A stretch of DNA of 64,000 nt from Bifidobacterium rousetti (GTDB taxonomy: Bacteria; Actinomycetota; Actinomycetes; Actinomycetales; Bifidobacteriaceae), in contig NZ_PEBH01000011.1 of the NCBI RefSeq assembly GCF_008698235.1, positions 44,986-108,985 of the forward strand, in the 5' to 3' direction. Of this stretch, positions 34,127 through 45,474 are shown piece after piece (positions within the stretch are counted from its first letter, which is position 1; the number at the start of each line of letters is the position of its first letter). The notes under the pieces are model-generated. The model had not been told where the DNA came from. It ran no database searches and saw nothing but the letters and a program-made list of their open reading frames with translations. Made by a program: the position numbers and the translations under genes.

Positions 34127-34159
34127 AGATAAGGCACAGATAAGGCACAGATAAGGTGA
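34127..34159 (+). repeat. three 11-bp direct repeats before the ATPase gene
   Basis: AGATAAGGCAC occurs at 34127 and 34138 and, with three changes at its end (AGATAAGGTGA), at 34149. The repeats lie between the AT-rich block and the ribosome site GAAGGAGAGG of the ATPase gene, in a position suited to an operator or leader element. Confidence 0.7.
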
Positions 34160-34172
34160 AGGAGAGGCACTC

Positions 34173-35339
34173 ATGGCGATGCAACGACACAGCAATCCGT
34201 TCAAGCCCACTGCAGGACGGATGCCGCCGCTGCTTATCGGCCGCGACACCGTCATCGACGATTTCGAGGAGGGACTCGACGACGGCCCCGGTGCACCGGG
34301 CCGGCTGATGCGCGTGACCGGAGCCCGAGGAGTCGGCAAGACCGTCATCCTGACCGAGTTCGGCCTCATCGCCAAAGCACGCAAATGGGAGGTGATCGAC
34401 GAGACGGCCTCAACCGGCCTCGCACAACGTCTGCTCGACCGATTGACGCCTCCCGCGACAGCGGTCGATCTCTCGCTCAAACCGTCACTGTCGGTTGCTG
34501 GATTGGGTGGGCTGAGTCTGGGCGAAGCCCATGTCTCGTCGCAGCAGATGCCGCTGACACTCCGCGACGCCTTCGGCCGCAGATTGGACGCACTCGCACA
34601 CAAGCATGCCGGACTGCTGGTCACCATCGATGAAGCGCAAGCCGCCGAGCGCACCGACATGGTCGCCATCGCCACCGCTGTCCAGCACCTGATCCGCGAG
34701 GAACGCAACATCGCCTTCGTCTTCGCCGGACTACCCACCATTGCGTCCAAGTGGCTCAACGACGAGGTACTGACATTTCTGCGACGCGCACAGGCCGAGC
34801 AACTGGGTGACATCCCCCTGCAAGACGTCACAGACGCCTTTGAGGACACGTTCGCCGATTCCGGAATCACCATTGCCGGCGAACCACTTTCCATGGCGGC
34901 CAACGCCACGGAGGGATACCCCTTCATGATTCAACTGGTCGGCTATCATATCTGGCGCATCGCCTACCGCCGTCACCGCAATGCCGACGGAACCACTGCG
35001 GACGATGCCAGAGTCACCGAGGAAGACGCCAAACAGGGCATCGCCAACGCGCTGACCAGACTAGGTGACGCCGTGCACGGCCCCGAGCTGAACGGTCTCT
35101 CCCCCGTTGACAAAACCTACCTGCTCGCGATGGCGCAGGACGACGGCCCATCATCCACATCGACGGTCGCCGAGCGCATGGGCAAGGACGTCAACTACGC
35201 CAACATCTACCGGACGAGACTCATCGACGCCCAAGTCATCAGCGACGCCGGCTATGGCAAGGTGGATTTCGCCATCCCCTATCTACGCCAGTATCTGCGC
35301 GAACACGCGGCCTACATCCGCATGAACGGCTCGCGATAG
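34173..35339 (+). CDS. AAA+ ATPase with C-terminal winged helix
   Basis: A 388-residue P-loop ATPase of the Orc1/STAND-like group, common in actinobacterial accessory regions. It has Walker A GARGVGKT (residues 50-57), Walker B LLVTIDEAQ, sensor-like FVFAGLPTIASKW, and a C-terminal winged-helix segment with STVAERMGKDVNYANIYRTRL. The role is unknown; related proteins are linked to DNA handling or regulation in mobile regions. The ATG at 34173 follows AAGGAG with an 8-nt gap. It stands alone, convergent with the ABC-F gene, only 13 bp apart. Confidence 0.85.
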   Translation: MAMQRHSNPFKPTAGRMPPLLIGRDTVIDDFEEGLDDGPGAPGRLMRVTGARGVGKTVILTEFGLIAKARKWEVIDETASTGLAQRLLDRLTPPATAVDLSLKPSLSVAGLGGLSLGEAHVSSQQMPLTLRDAFGRRLDALAHKHAGLLVTIDEAQAAERTDMVAIATAVQHLIREERNIAFVFAGLPTIASKWLNDEVLTFLRRAQAEQLGDIPLQDVTDAFEDTFADSGITIAGEPLSMAANATEGYPFMIQLVGYHIWRIAYRRHRNADGTTADDARVTEEDAKQGIANALTRLGDAVHGPELNGLSPVDKTYLLAMAQDDGPSSTSTVAERMGKDVNYANIYRTRLIDAQVISDAGYGKVDFAIPYLRQYLREHAAYIRMNGSR

Positions 35340-35352
35340 GGGAAGGCGCCGG

Positions 35353-37653
<2,301 letters not shown>

Positions 37654-37711
37654 GACTCACCAATGTAGCCTGAGGCCGCAACAGGGGCCGTGACATACAC
37701 TTTTTTCGCAT

Positions 37712-37863
37712 TTGCTAGGCACATCTGACGTTTCTTAGGCACATGCCACGAGGTGTCCATAACGGCGGCCGCCGGAAAAGCGCGGTTTTCCGGCGGCCCT
37801 GACGTGCTACGGACACCCGTTTCGGCACGTGGGTGCCTAACAAATGCAAAACATGCCTAAGAA
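37712..37863. repeat. YTAGGCA inverted-pair element, copy 2
   Basis: Left arm: TTGCTAGGCAC (37712-37722) and TTCTTAGGCAC (37732-37742), 20 bp apart. Right arm, inverted: GTGCCTAACAA (37833-37843) and ATGCCTAAGAA (37853-37863), 20 bp apart. Unlike copies 1 and 3, the interior is nearly one long hairpin, with GGTGTCC/GGACACC and GCCGCCGGAAAA/TTTTCCGGCGGC. It lies between the ABC-F and GATase genes. Confidence 0.9.
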
Positions 37864-37878
37864 GTGTTGCTCACCCCG

Positions 37879-38643
37879 CTAGGAGATGACCGGGTCCTTG
37901 GGGGCCTTCTCCGCCTCGGCCTTGGCGAGCCCCTGCGCGTAGTTGTTGCAGCGCACGGCGAACCCGGAGAACACCTGTTCGGCGAACGGCTCGAGCAGCG
38001 GGTTGCAGCGTTCGAAGTCCTCGCGCAGCTGCGTCTTGGAGCCGCCGGCGGCCTTGAGGTCCTTGACCATGCTCGGTTCGGCGAGCCACTCCTCGAGCAG
38101 CGAGGCGGTGACCTCCAGATGGAACTGGAGTCCCAGCGCGGAGCCGGCGCGGAACGCCTGAACCTTGGTGGCGGAGGATCGGGCGAGCAGCTGCGCGCCC
38201 TCGGGCAGGCCCACCACGTCGTTGTGCCAGTGGAGCACGTCGATCTGCTTGTCCCACATCGAGAAGTAGTCGTGCTTGTCGACGCGTTTGATCGGCCCGA
38301 AGCCGATCTCCGGCGCCTCGCCGTGGTGCAGCTTCGCGCCGAGCGCGGTGGCGATGATCTGATGCCCGAGGCATACGCCGAGCACCGGCTTGTTCACGGC
38401 GATCGCGGCGCGGGCGAGTTTCACCTCGGCCTTGAGCCCGGGGTGCTTGTCGTAGTCCGTGGCGCCCATCGGACCGCCCATGATGACCACGCCCGCGACT
38501 TCGTCGAACGAGGGCAGGTCCGGCTTCTTCTCGTCGACGATGCTGAGGACCTGATAGTTGATACCGAGGTCCTCGAGATTGGTGAGGATACGCCCGGGTT
38601 TCTCCCAGGGCACGTGTTGGAGCACAAGCACTTGCGGAGTCAT
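37879..38643 (-). CDS. class I glutamine amidotransferase (GATase) protein
   Basis: A 254-residue stand-alone amidotransferase of the GuaA-like class, which releases ammonia from glutamine for an unidentified acceptor. The nucleophile cysteine is in VLGVCLGHQIIA, and the His-Glu pair is in GLQFHLEVT. Other family features are VVIMGGPMGATDY and HGEAPEIGFGPI. The ATG at 38643 is preceded by CACAAT (38656-38651) 7 nt upstream. The longer in-frame extension to 40242 crosses the cysS gene and is not real. It is divergent from cysS. Confidence 0.88.
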   Translation of the reverse strand: MTPQVLVLQHVPWEKPGRILTNLEDLGINYQVLSIVDEKKPDLPSFDEVAGVVIMGGPMGATDYDKHPGLKAEVKLARAAIAVNKPVLGVCLGHQIIATALGAKLHHGEAPEIGFGPIKRVDKHDYFSMWDKQIDVLHWHNDVVGLPEGAQLLARSSATKVQAFRAGSALGLQFHLEVTASLLEEWLAEPSMVKDLKAAGGSKTQLREDFERCNPLLEPFAEQVFSGFAVRCNNYAQGLAKAEAEKAPKDPVIS

Positions 38644-38745
38644 GCCCCCCATTGTGGCACGAGCCACGTAAACGGCGATCGCCCCCGAGTCGCCCCAAGT
38701 CATGTGCAGGCCACGGGATGTAGGCCACGGGTGTACCCTTGACGT

Positions 38746-40401
38746 ATGGGAAATAGCCAAGAATCGCATGATTTCAATACTTCCGTGATGCCGAGCTCGC
38801 TCACGGAGGCGAAGGTCTCCCCGCTCGCCGCGGGGCTCAGGCTCTATGACACCGCCTCGCACACGACGAGCGTGTTCACGCCGATCAAGCCCGGCGAGGT
38901 GGGCATCTACGTATGCGGCGCCACCGTGCAGTCGTCGCCGCACATCGGCCACATCCGCGCGGCCGTCGCGTTCGACATCATCCGCCGCTGGTTCCTGAAG
39001 CTCGGGTACAAGGTCACGTTCGTGCGCAACGTCACCGACATCGACGACAAGATCCTCGACAAGGCCGCCGCCGCGGGCCAGCAGTGGTGGGCGCGCGCCT
39101 ACTACTACGAGCGCGAGTTCACCCACGCCTATGAGACGCTGGGCGTGCTGCCGCCGACGGTCGAGCCTCGCGCGACCGGCCACATGTCCGACATGATCGA
39201 CCTGATCCAGCGCATCATCGACAACGGCCACGGCTACGTCGTCACGGACGAGGACGGCAAGCCGACCGGCAACGTGTACTTCGACGTCGCCTCTTGGCCG
39301 CATTACGGCGAGCTGACGCATCAGAAGCAGTCCGGAGCCGCGGAGGTGGACGAGGCGGCGGCCGTCGCCGACCGCATGGGCCCGTCCGTCGACGCCGCGG
39401 GCGACGACAAGTACAATCCGGTCGATCCGGCCGACGCCTCCCCCGACAAGCACGATCCGCGCGATTTCGCGCTGTGGAAGGCGCCGAAGGACACCGATCC
39501 GCTGGACGCGCGCTGGAACACCCCGTTCGGCGTGGGACGACCGGGCTGGCACATCGAATGCTCGGCGATGAGCCACCGCTACCTCAAGGACGGGTTCGAC
39601 ATCCACGGCGGCGGCCTCGACCTGCGCTTCCCGCACCACGAGAACGAGATGGCGCAGACCCGCGCCGCCGGCTACGACTCGGCCGCGCGCTGGATGCACT
39701 CGGCGTGGGTCACCGCCAAGGGCGAGAAGATGTCGAAGTCGCTGGGCACCGGCCTGTCCGTGCCGAGCGTGCTCGCCGAGCACTCCGCGTGGGTGGTGCG
39801 CTACGCGCTGGGCGGCGTGCAGTACCGTTCGATGCTCGAATGGTCCGATCAGGCGCTCGTCGAGGCCGAGGCGGCCTATGAGCGCATCGCGAACTTCATC
39901 GAGCGCGCCGGCGTCGCGCTGTCCGGCCAGCCCACGCGCGAGGAGATCGCGGCGGTTCCGGCCGAGGGACTGCCGGCCGATTTCACGGCCGCGATGAACG
40001 ACGACGTGAACGTGTCCGGCGCGACCGCGGCGATCTTCACCGCGATCCGCTCCGGCAACACGCTGCTGTCGCGCCTGACCGACCACGCCGACTCGCCCGA
40101 GGCCAGGGCCGAGGTGCGCGCGGCGCTGGTTTCGGTGCGCGCGATGCTCGACACGCTGGGCCTCGACCCGCTGGCCGAGCCGTGGGTGTCGCAGGGCGCC
40201 GCCGGGGCGGCCGGCGACGGCGGGGACGAGTCCCCGGAGCACAAGGCGCTTGAGGCCCTGATCGGCGAGCAGCTGACCGCCCGCGCCGAGGCCCGCAAGG
40301 CCCGCGACTTCGCCAAGGCCGACGCCATCCGCGATACGCTGGCCGAGGCCGGCATCGCCATCGAGGACGGCCCGCAGGGCTCGACCTGGTCTCTCAAGTA
40401 G
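38746..40401 (+). CDS. cysS: cysteinyl-tRNA synthetase
   Basis: Charges tRNA-Cys with cysteine. The 551-residue product has the HIGH-type motif [10 protein letters not shown], the zinc ligands in [10 protein letters not shown] and [10 protein letters not shown] with HHENEMAQ, and the KMSKS motif GEKMSKSLG. It carries a 28-residue N-terminal extension and a Gly/Asp-rich insert around residues 200-225. TACCCT (38734-38739) ends 6 nt before the ATG at 38746 and no ribosome site is seen, so it is probably leaderless. It is divergent from the GATase gene. Confidence 0.96.
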   Translation: MGNSQESHDFNTSVMPSSLTEAKVSPLAAGLRLYDTASHTTSVFTPIKPGEVGIYVCGATVQSSPHIGHIRAAVAFDIIRRWFLKLGYKVTFVRNVTDIDDKILDKAAAAGQQWWARAYYYEREFTHAYETLGVLPPTVEPRATGHMSDMIDLIQRIIDNGHGYVVTDEDGKPTGNVYFDVASWPHYGELTHQKQSGAAEVDEAAAVADRMGPSVDAAGDDKYNPVDPADASPDKHDPRDFALWKAPKDTDPLDARWNTPFGVGRPGWHIECSAMSHRYLKDGFDIHGGGLDLRFPHHENEMAQTRAAGYDSAARWMHSAWVTAKGEKMSKSLGTGLSVPSVLAEHSAWVVRYALGGVQYRSMLEWSDQALVEAEAAYERIANFIERAGVALSGQPTREEIAAVPAEGLPADFTAAMNDDVNVSGATAAIFTAIRSGNTLLSRLTDHADSPEARAEVRAALVSVRAMLDTLGLDPLAEPWVSQGAAGAAGDGGDESPEHKALEALIGEQLTARAEARKARDFAKADAIRDTLAEAGIAIEDGPQGSTWSLK

Positions 40402-40440
40402 ACCCGGCGGTCTCTGATCGAGGTTCCGATCGGACCCCGG

Positions 40441-41400
40441 TCAGTCGAAGACGAAGTCGACGTCGACGATGTGCAGGCGGCGCTTAAGCTCGCGCTCGAG
40501 CGACCGCTTGCACTCGACGAGGTCGGCCACGTCGATCGTGTCGCCGGTGCCGGCGAGGTACACGTCGACCGTGTAGTTCATGCCGGTCTTGAAGATCAGG
40601 GTCTTGTCGTATTCGGTGTTCGCCGGCAGGTGCCGCTGGGCGACGGCCTCGACGTGCGCGTTCGTCTCGTCGTCGTCGTGCACGCCGCCGACCAGTTCGA
40701 CGAACGCCTCCCTCAGCACGCCGAACGGCTCCTTGATGGTCGCGATGACCAATGCCACGGTGATGAAGAAGTCGCCGGTGTAGTGCAGGAACCCGAGCGG
40801 GCCGCCCGCGGGCAGGATCATGAGGATCACCGCCACGGCGCCGACGCCGGCCGACATCACGCCGTCGACGAAGGAGCTGTTGGCCTCGGCGTTCAGCATC
40901 GTGCTGGAATCGCGGATCGAACGGTTGCGGGAGCGGTAGTAGACGCACAGGCCGAAGCAGGCCGCCACGGCGAAGAGCTCGTAGACGACGACCGGCCCGG
41001 TGACGATCGGCTCGCCCTGTCCGAGCGCGAAGTAGTTGTAGGCGACTTGGATGACGTCGAGCAGGGAGTAGAGGAGCAGCGAGAGCGTGAGGATGGCCTT
41101 GGCGATCGCGTAGATCGGCTCAAGGGCGAACAGCCCGTTCGGGAAGCGTTCGGTGGTGCGCACGGTGCGACGAGACAGGTAGACCGCGACGAGTCCCGAC
41201 AGCACGGAGATCGCGGTGAAGGAGAAATCGAGGAACATGGCCTTGAGGCCGGTCATAAGGAAGACGACCATGCCGGCCGCGACCTGGGCGACGTTGACGA
41301 CGATGCCGACGGTGAGCGCGCGGCGCTCGATGGTCTTGTGATTCTTGTTCTGGTTCTTGTTCTGATTGTGGTTCTGATGCTGATTGGGGGTACTGCTCAT
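40441..41400 (-). CDS. cation diffusion facilitator family transporter
   Basis: Predicted proton-driven metal efflux protein of the CDF family. The 319-residue product has about six helices, the second with GLKAMFLDFSFTAISVLSG and the fifth with NSSFVDGVMSAGVGA, then a C-terminal cytoplasmic domain ending LKRRLHIVDVDFVFD. The usual metal-ligand His before these aspartates (HxxxD) is not visible; only the aspartates remain, so metal specificity is unclear. The N-terminus has an unusual Asn/Gln/His/Lys repeat (residues 7-21). It is convergent with cysS. Confidence 0.82.
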   Translation of the reverse strand: MSSTPNQHQNHNQNKNQNKNHKTIERRALTVGIVVNVAQVAAGMVVFLMTGLKAMFLDFSFTAISVLSGLVAVYLSRRTVRTTERFPNGLFALEPIYAIAKAILTLSLLLYSLLDVIQVAYNYFALGQGEPIVTGPVVVYELFAVAACFGLCVYYRSRNRSIRDSSTMLNAEANSSFVDGVMSAGVGAVAVILMILPAGGPLGFLHYTGDFFITVALVIATIKEPFGVLREAFVELVGGVHDDDETNAHVEAVAQRHLPANTEYDKTLIFKTGMNYTVDVYLAGTGDTIDVADLVECKRSLERELKRRLHIVDVDFVFD

Positions 41401-41688
41401 AGATGGGCCTTCCGGTGCTTGGCTGTCCGCGTTGGCCCTTGCCCTCCTGGCTTCCGCCCTGTGGGGAGTGGCTCACAGCAGTCAGCTCGGTGGTGTCCAG
41501 GAAATCATCAAAACACGGCCATCATGGCCGCCGTGATACATTCCACGGAATTTTATTGCCCCTCTATGATACCGGATACCCCCGATCCGGCTATGCTCCG
41601 GGCTGAGTCCGCATCAGGCCCGGCCACGCCAGAGCCCGGCGTCCGACCGCCGCCGGTTTTCCCGCGTGGCGGCTAGACTGAACCCATT

Positions 41689-43329
41689 ATGGCAGCATTT
41701 AGTTCTTTGACTGACAAGCTCTCGAATGCGTTCAAGCATCTGAAGAGCAAGGGCAAGCTTTCCGAAACGGACATCGACGGCACGATCCGCGAGATCCGCC
41801 GCGCGCTGCTCGACGCCGACGTGGCGCTCGAGGTGGTGCGCTCCTTCACCGCGCGCGTGCGCGAACGCGCCCTCGGCACCGAGGTGTCGCAGGCGCTCAA
41901 CCCGGCGCAGCAGGTCGTCAAGATCGTCGACGAGGAGCTGACCGACGTGCTCGGCGCCGGCGTCGACCGTCCGCTGAACTTCGCGAAGAACCCGCCGACG
42001 ATCATCATGCTCGCCGGTCTGCAGGGCGCCGGCAAGACGACGCTGGCCGGCAAGCTCGGCTACTGGCTCAAGGACTCCGGCCACACGCCGCTGCTGGTCG
42101 CGGCCGATCTGCAGCGTCCGAACGCCGTGACGCAGCTGCAGGTGGTCGGCGAGCGCGCCGGCGTGCCGGTGTACGCCCCGGAGAAGGGCGTGCAGTCGGA
42201 CGGCGGCGACGAGGTGTCCGCTCCGGGACTCACGACCGGGGACCCGGTGAAGGTGGCGCGCGATTCGATCGCGTTCGCCAAGCAGAAGCTGTATGACACG
42301 GTGATCATCGATACCGCCGGCCGTCTGGGCGTCGACGAGGAGCTGATGAAGCAGGCGCGCGACATCCGCGACGCCGTGCAGCCGAACGAGATCCTGTTCG
42401 TCATCGACGCGATGATCGGCCAGGACGCGGTCAAGACCGCGAAGGCGTTCGACGAGGGCGTGGACTTCACCGGCGTGGTGCTTTCCAAGCTCGACGGCGA
42501 TGCGCGAGGCGGCGCGGCCCTGTCGGTGGCGTCCGTGACCGGCAAGCCGATCCTGTTCGCCTCGATCGGCGAGGGCTTCAAGGACTTCGAGGTCTTCCAC
42601 CCGGACCGCATGGCCTCGCGCATCCTCGACATGGGCGACATCATGACCCTGATCGAGCAGGCGCAGAAGCAGTTCGACGAGGAGGAGGCCCGCAAGGCCG
42701 CCACGAAAATCTCCGACGGCTCGTTCGGTCTGGATGACTTCCTCGACCAGCTGCAGCAGGTGCGCAAGCTCGGTTCGATGAAGTCGCTGCTTGGCATGAT
42801 CCCGGGCATGGCCCAGCACCGCAAGGAGCTGGAGCAGTTCGACGAGCGCGAGATCGACCGCACGGAGGCGATCATCCGCTCGATGACGCCGGCCGAACGC
42901 CGCGATCCGAAGATCATCGACGGCTCCCGCCGCGCGCGCATCGCCTACGGTTCGGGCACCACGGTCTCGCAGGTCAACGCGCTGTTGCAGCGTTTCGAGC
43001 AGGCCGCGAAGATGATGAAGCGCATGTCCAACAAGGTCGGCGGCGGCATGCCCGGCTTCGGCGGCCCGTCCATGGGCGGCGGCAAGAAGGGCAAGGGCAA
43101 GAACAAGAAGAGGGGCGGCAAGTCCGGCAACCCGATGAAGCGCGAGGCCGAGGAGAAGGCGTTGCGCGACAAGCTCGCCGGCAAGAAGTCCGGCGCGTCG
43201 GGCGGCTCGGCGTTCGCGAAGAAGCCGCAGAACCCGGCCCTGCCCGCGGGCCTTCAGGAGGCGCTCGACGCGAACGGCGGCGAACTGCCCCCGAACTTCG
43301 GCGGCGGACTCGCAGGCCTGCTGCACTGA
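41689..43329 (+). CDS. ffh: signal recognition particle protein
   Basis: GTPase of the signal recognition particle that targets membrane proteins with its RNA and FtsY. The 546-residue product has the N/G domain with GLQGAGKTTLAGKLG (G1), DTAGRLGVDEEL (G3), and SKLDGDARGGAALSV (G4), and a C-terminal methionine-rich M domain (MKSLLGMIPGMAQH, MKRMSNKVGGGM). The TAGACT at 41674-41679 ends 9 nt before the ATG and there is no clear ribosome site. The C-terminal tail after residue 455 is long and Gly/Lys-rich. Confidence 0.97.
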   Translation: MAAFSSLTDKLSNAFKHLKSKGKLSETDIDGTIREIRRALLDADVALEVVRSFTARVRERALGTEVSQALNPAQQVVKIVDEELTDVLGAGVDRPLNFAKNPPTIIMLAGLQGAGKTTLAGKLGYWLKDSGHTPLLVAADLQRPNAVTQLQVVGERAGVPVYAPEKGVQSDGGDEVSAPGLTTGDPVKVARDSIAFAKQKLYDTVIIDTAGRLGVDEELMKQARDIRDAVQPNEILFVIDAMIGQDAVKTAKAFDEGVDFTGVVLSKLDGDARGGAALSVASVTGKPILFASIGEGFKDFEVFHPDRMASRILDMGDIMTLIEQAQKQFDEEEARKAATKISDGSFGLDDFLDQLQQVRKLGSMKSLLGMIPGMAQHRKELEQFDEREIDRTEAIIRSMTPAERRDPKIIDGSRRARIAYGSGTTVSQVNALLQRFEQAAKMMKRMSNKVGGGMPGFGGPSMGGGKKGKGKNKKRGGKSGNPMKREAEEKALRDKLAGKKSGASGGSAFAKKPQNPALPAGLQEALDANGGELPPNFGGGLAGLLH

Positions 43330-43348
43330 TCCGGGGAGGACACGATTC

Positions 43349-44437
43349 ATGCTGGTGACGGTCCTGTATGTGGCGATGCTGGTCGGCGCGATCTGGGTGG
43401 CGGTGGCGAACCTGCCGGCCGGCTTGGAGGCGTGGATGCCGCTGCCGTACATGATCGCGCTGATCCCGTTCCTGTGGCTGCCGCTCGGCGCCGCGGCCGT
43501 CGTCGCGGCCGTGGCGCACGAGTGGGGCGTGATGTGCATGCTGATCGCTGTGGCGCTCGCCTCGACGACGCGTCGCAGCGAGTACTGGTCGAAGAGCCTC
43601 AATCCGCGGGGTGGCAAGGGCGGCTCCACTGCCGCCGGCGCATCGCGTGAAACACTGCGTGAAATACATTCCGACGTCTCCGTCGACCGTGAAACACCGC
43701 GTGAAACACTCCCCTCCCGCCTCAACCTGATGACGCTCAACTGCCGCTACGGCCGCGCCGACGCCGCGCAGATCGTGCGCGAGGTGCGCGAGCGCCACAT
43801 CGACGTGCTCGCCCTGCAGGAGGTGACCGACGACCTCGTCGCGCGGCTCGACGCCGCCGGCATCGCCGATCTCCTCCCCCACCGCCAGTCCGGCGAGCCG
43901 AAGGCTGCGAGCGACAACGGCGGCTACAACATGCTGTTCTCGACGCTCGAGCCCGCCGCGGCCGTGGCGAACGTCGTCGTGATCCCCGCGGCCGACGTGC
44001 CGGCGATCACGCTGCGACTGGCCGACGGGCGCACGGCGACGATCGCCTCGGCGCATCCGAAGTCCCCGATGCGCGGCTGCCGCGACTGGTCGGCCGGCAT
44101 CCGCGGACTCGGCGCGCTCGCCGGGGCGAAGCACATCGGCGACCGCAACATCGCGGTCGTGATGGGCGACCTCAACTCCTCGACCGACCACCCGAGCTTC
44201 CGCGCGCTGCTCGGCACGCGCGGCGGCCGCGGCGGCACGACGAGCGGCCGGTTCCGCGACGCGAGCCTGACACAGGGCACCGGACCGCGACTCACGTTCC
44301 CGAGCTGGCTCGCGTGGCCGCGCATCGAGCTCGACCACATCCTTGCCACGCCCGGAGTCGCGTTCTCCGGCGTCGAATCGTTCGTGGTCAAGGACACCGA
44401 TCATCTCGCGCTCACCGGCACGATCACGCTGGACTGA
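43349..44437 (+). CDS. endonuclease/exonuclease/phosphatase family protein
   Basis: A membrane-anchored enzyme of the EEP (DNase I-like) fold, acting on the outer face; the substrate is unknown. The 362-residue product has two or three N-terminal hydrophobic segments (residues 1-75) and then the EEP core with LMTLNCRYGRADA, LALQEVT, ASAHPKS, VMGDLNSS and DTDHLALTGT. The metal and catalytic residues look intact. An in-frame repeat RETLRE/RETPRETL occurs in the linker (about residues 100-120). It starts 19 bp after ffh, so they probably form an operon. Confidence 0.83.
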   Translation: MLVTVLYVAMLVGAIWVAVANLPAGLEAWMPLPYMIALIPFLWLPLGAAAVVAAVAHEWGVMCMLIAVALASTTRRSEYWSKSLNPRGGKGGSTAAGASRETLREIHSDVSVDRETPRETLPSRLNLMTLNCRYGRADAAQIVREVRERHIDVLALQEVTDDLVARLDAAGIADLLPHRQSGEPKAASDNGGYNMLFSTLEPAAAVANVVVIPAADVPAITLRLADGRTATIASAHPKSPMRGCRDWSAGIRGLGALAGAKHIGDRNIAVVMGDLNSSTDHPSFRALLGTRGGRGGTTSGRFRDASLTQGTGPRLTFPSWLAWPRIELDHILATPGVAFSGVESFVVKDTDHLALTGTITLD

Positions 44438-44460
44438 CATGGTCTCGATCACCTCGACTA

Positions 44461-44507
44461 CTCCTCAGCCCCACTTCGCGGGTCAGCTCCCCTGACAAGG
44501 GGAGCCA
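44461..44507. repeat. GGGGAG/CTCCCC double-hairpin repeat copy
   Basis: CTCCTCAGCCCCACTTCGCG then GGTCAGCTCCCCTGACAAGG and GGAGCCAAGG form a variant of the CCCCTC/GAGGGG elements, with CTCCCC-TGACAA-GGGGAG as the second hairpin. It lies between the EEP gene and rpsP and matches the 23043-23089 copy in type. Confidence 0.75.
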
Positions 44508-44678
44508 AGGATATGGCCGCGTGTCGCACAGTCCGCGGCACGGCGTTATAATGGGCCAGTTATTCGCGCGTGCGTGGCGCCCTCTACACCCCGTGCCGCG
44601 AGGAACACGTGGGCTCGGCGAGCTGCGCCCCACAAAGCGAACCGATTCCGCAAACCTAGATTTACAAGGAGAGCCGTT

Positions 44679-45134
44679 TTGGCAACCAAGATTCGTCTCA
44701 AGCGCATGGGTAAGAAGTTCTACGCGTTCTACCGCGTGGTCGTCATGGATTCCCGTACCAAGCGCGATGGCCGTGCCATCGAGGAGATCGGTACGTACGA
44801 TCCGAACACCCAGCCGTCGACCATCAAGATCGACTCCGAGCGCGCCCAGTACTGGCTGGGTGTCGGCGCCCAGCCGACCGAACAGGTCTACAAGCTGCTG
44901 AACATCACCGGCGACTGGCAGAAGTTCAAGGGTCTTGACGGTGCCGAGGGCACCCTGAAGACCGTCGAGGCCGGCCCGGATGCCGCCGCCCGTGTCGAGG
45001 CCGTCGAGGCCGAGGCCCAGAAGCTCAAGGCCGCCAAGTCCGAAGCCGAGGCGAAGGCCAAGGCCGAGGCTGAGGCCGCTGCCGCCGCCGAGGAGGCCCC
45101 GGCCGAGGAAGCCGCTCCGGCCGACGCCGAGTGA
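44679..45134 (+). CDS. rpsP: 30S ribosomal protein S16
   Basis: Small-subunit assembly protein. The 151-residue product begins [20 protein letters not shown], with [19 protein letters not shown] and [14 protein letters not shown] as core S16. A long Ala/Glu/Lys-rich tail (about residues 95-151) is extra. The start codon is TTG at 44679: no ATG fits, and AAGGAG lies 7 nt upstream. The longer in-frame frame from 44574 lacks S16 similarity before this codon. It leads the rpsP-khpA-rimM-(trmD elsewhere) RNA block. Confidence 0.93.
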   Translation: MATKIRLKRMGKKFYAFYRVVVMDSRTKRDGRAIEEIGTYDPNTQPSTIKIDSERAQYWLGVGAQPTEQVYKLLNITGDWQKFKGLDGAEGTLKTVEAGPDAAARVEAVEAEAQKLKAAKSEAEAKAKAEAEAAAAAEEAPAEEAAPADAE

Positions 45135-45172
45135 GCTTGCGCCAACAGGCATAACGCATAGGAAGGCTGGTC

Positions 45173-45406
45173 ATGCTCGCACAGGCTGTGGAACACCTCA
45201 TCAAGAACATCGTCGATTTCCCGGATGACGTGTCCGTCAAGTCCCACGAGAACGCGCGCGGCGAACTGCTTCGCGTGCGCGTGAACCCGGAGGACATCGG
45301 CCGCGTCATCGGTCGCTCCGGCCGCACGGCCAACGCGATCCGCACGGTGGTGCAGGCCCTGTCCGACCACAAGGTGCGCGTCGACATCATGGATGTGCGC
45401 CGCTGA
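45173..45406 (+). CDS. khpA: KH-domain RNA-binding protein
   Basis: A 77-residue single KH-domain protein that with KhpB forms an RNA-binding pair linked to cell division in Gram-positives. The KH core is ELLRVRVNPEDIGRVIGRSG with the GxxG loop GRSG, then TANAIRTVVQAL. The ATG at 45173 follows AGGAAGG. It sits 38 bp after rpsP and 68 bp before rimM, the typical order. Confidence 0.92.
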   Translation: MLAQAVEHLIKNIVDFPDDVSVKSHENARGELLRVRVNPEDIGRVIGRSGRTANAIRTVVQALSDHKVRVDIMDVRR

Positions 45407-45474
45407 CCTTGTGCGAGACAGCCACGCCGATCGACGTGTGATGGTGGTGCCGGCCTTGGGCTACACTGCCTAGC

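Larger units (their letters stand above)
33796..34172. other. intergenic region with 19-bp unit element and AT-rich promoter
   Basis: This 377-bp gap between the RyR gene and the ATPase holds no gene. It contains the 19-bp unit element (33873-34036), then a very AT-rich block (about 34049-34100) with repeated TTTATAA words that may be a promoter, and three 11-bp direct repeats AGATAAGGCAC (34127-34159) just before the ATPase ribosome site. Confidence 0.7.

Noticed and set aside
37879..40242. 787-codon frame merging the GATase with upstream sequence
   Set aside because: Only the last 254 codons match the amidotransferase; the rest is antisense to cysS.
41401..41688. Possible 4.5S RNA or other small RNA upstream of ffh
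   Set aside because: The gap has a CACGGCC/GGCCGTG-like hairpin but no recognisable SRP Alu or tetraloop core, so no RNA gene is called.
43640..43720. ParB binding site in the EEP gene
   Set aside because: Only the half-word GTGAAAC is repeated in one direction; the GTTTCAC mirror half is missing, so the parS palindrome is not formed.
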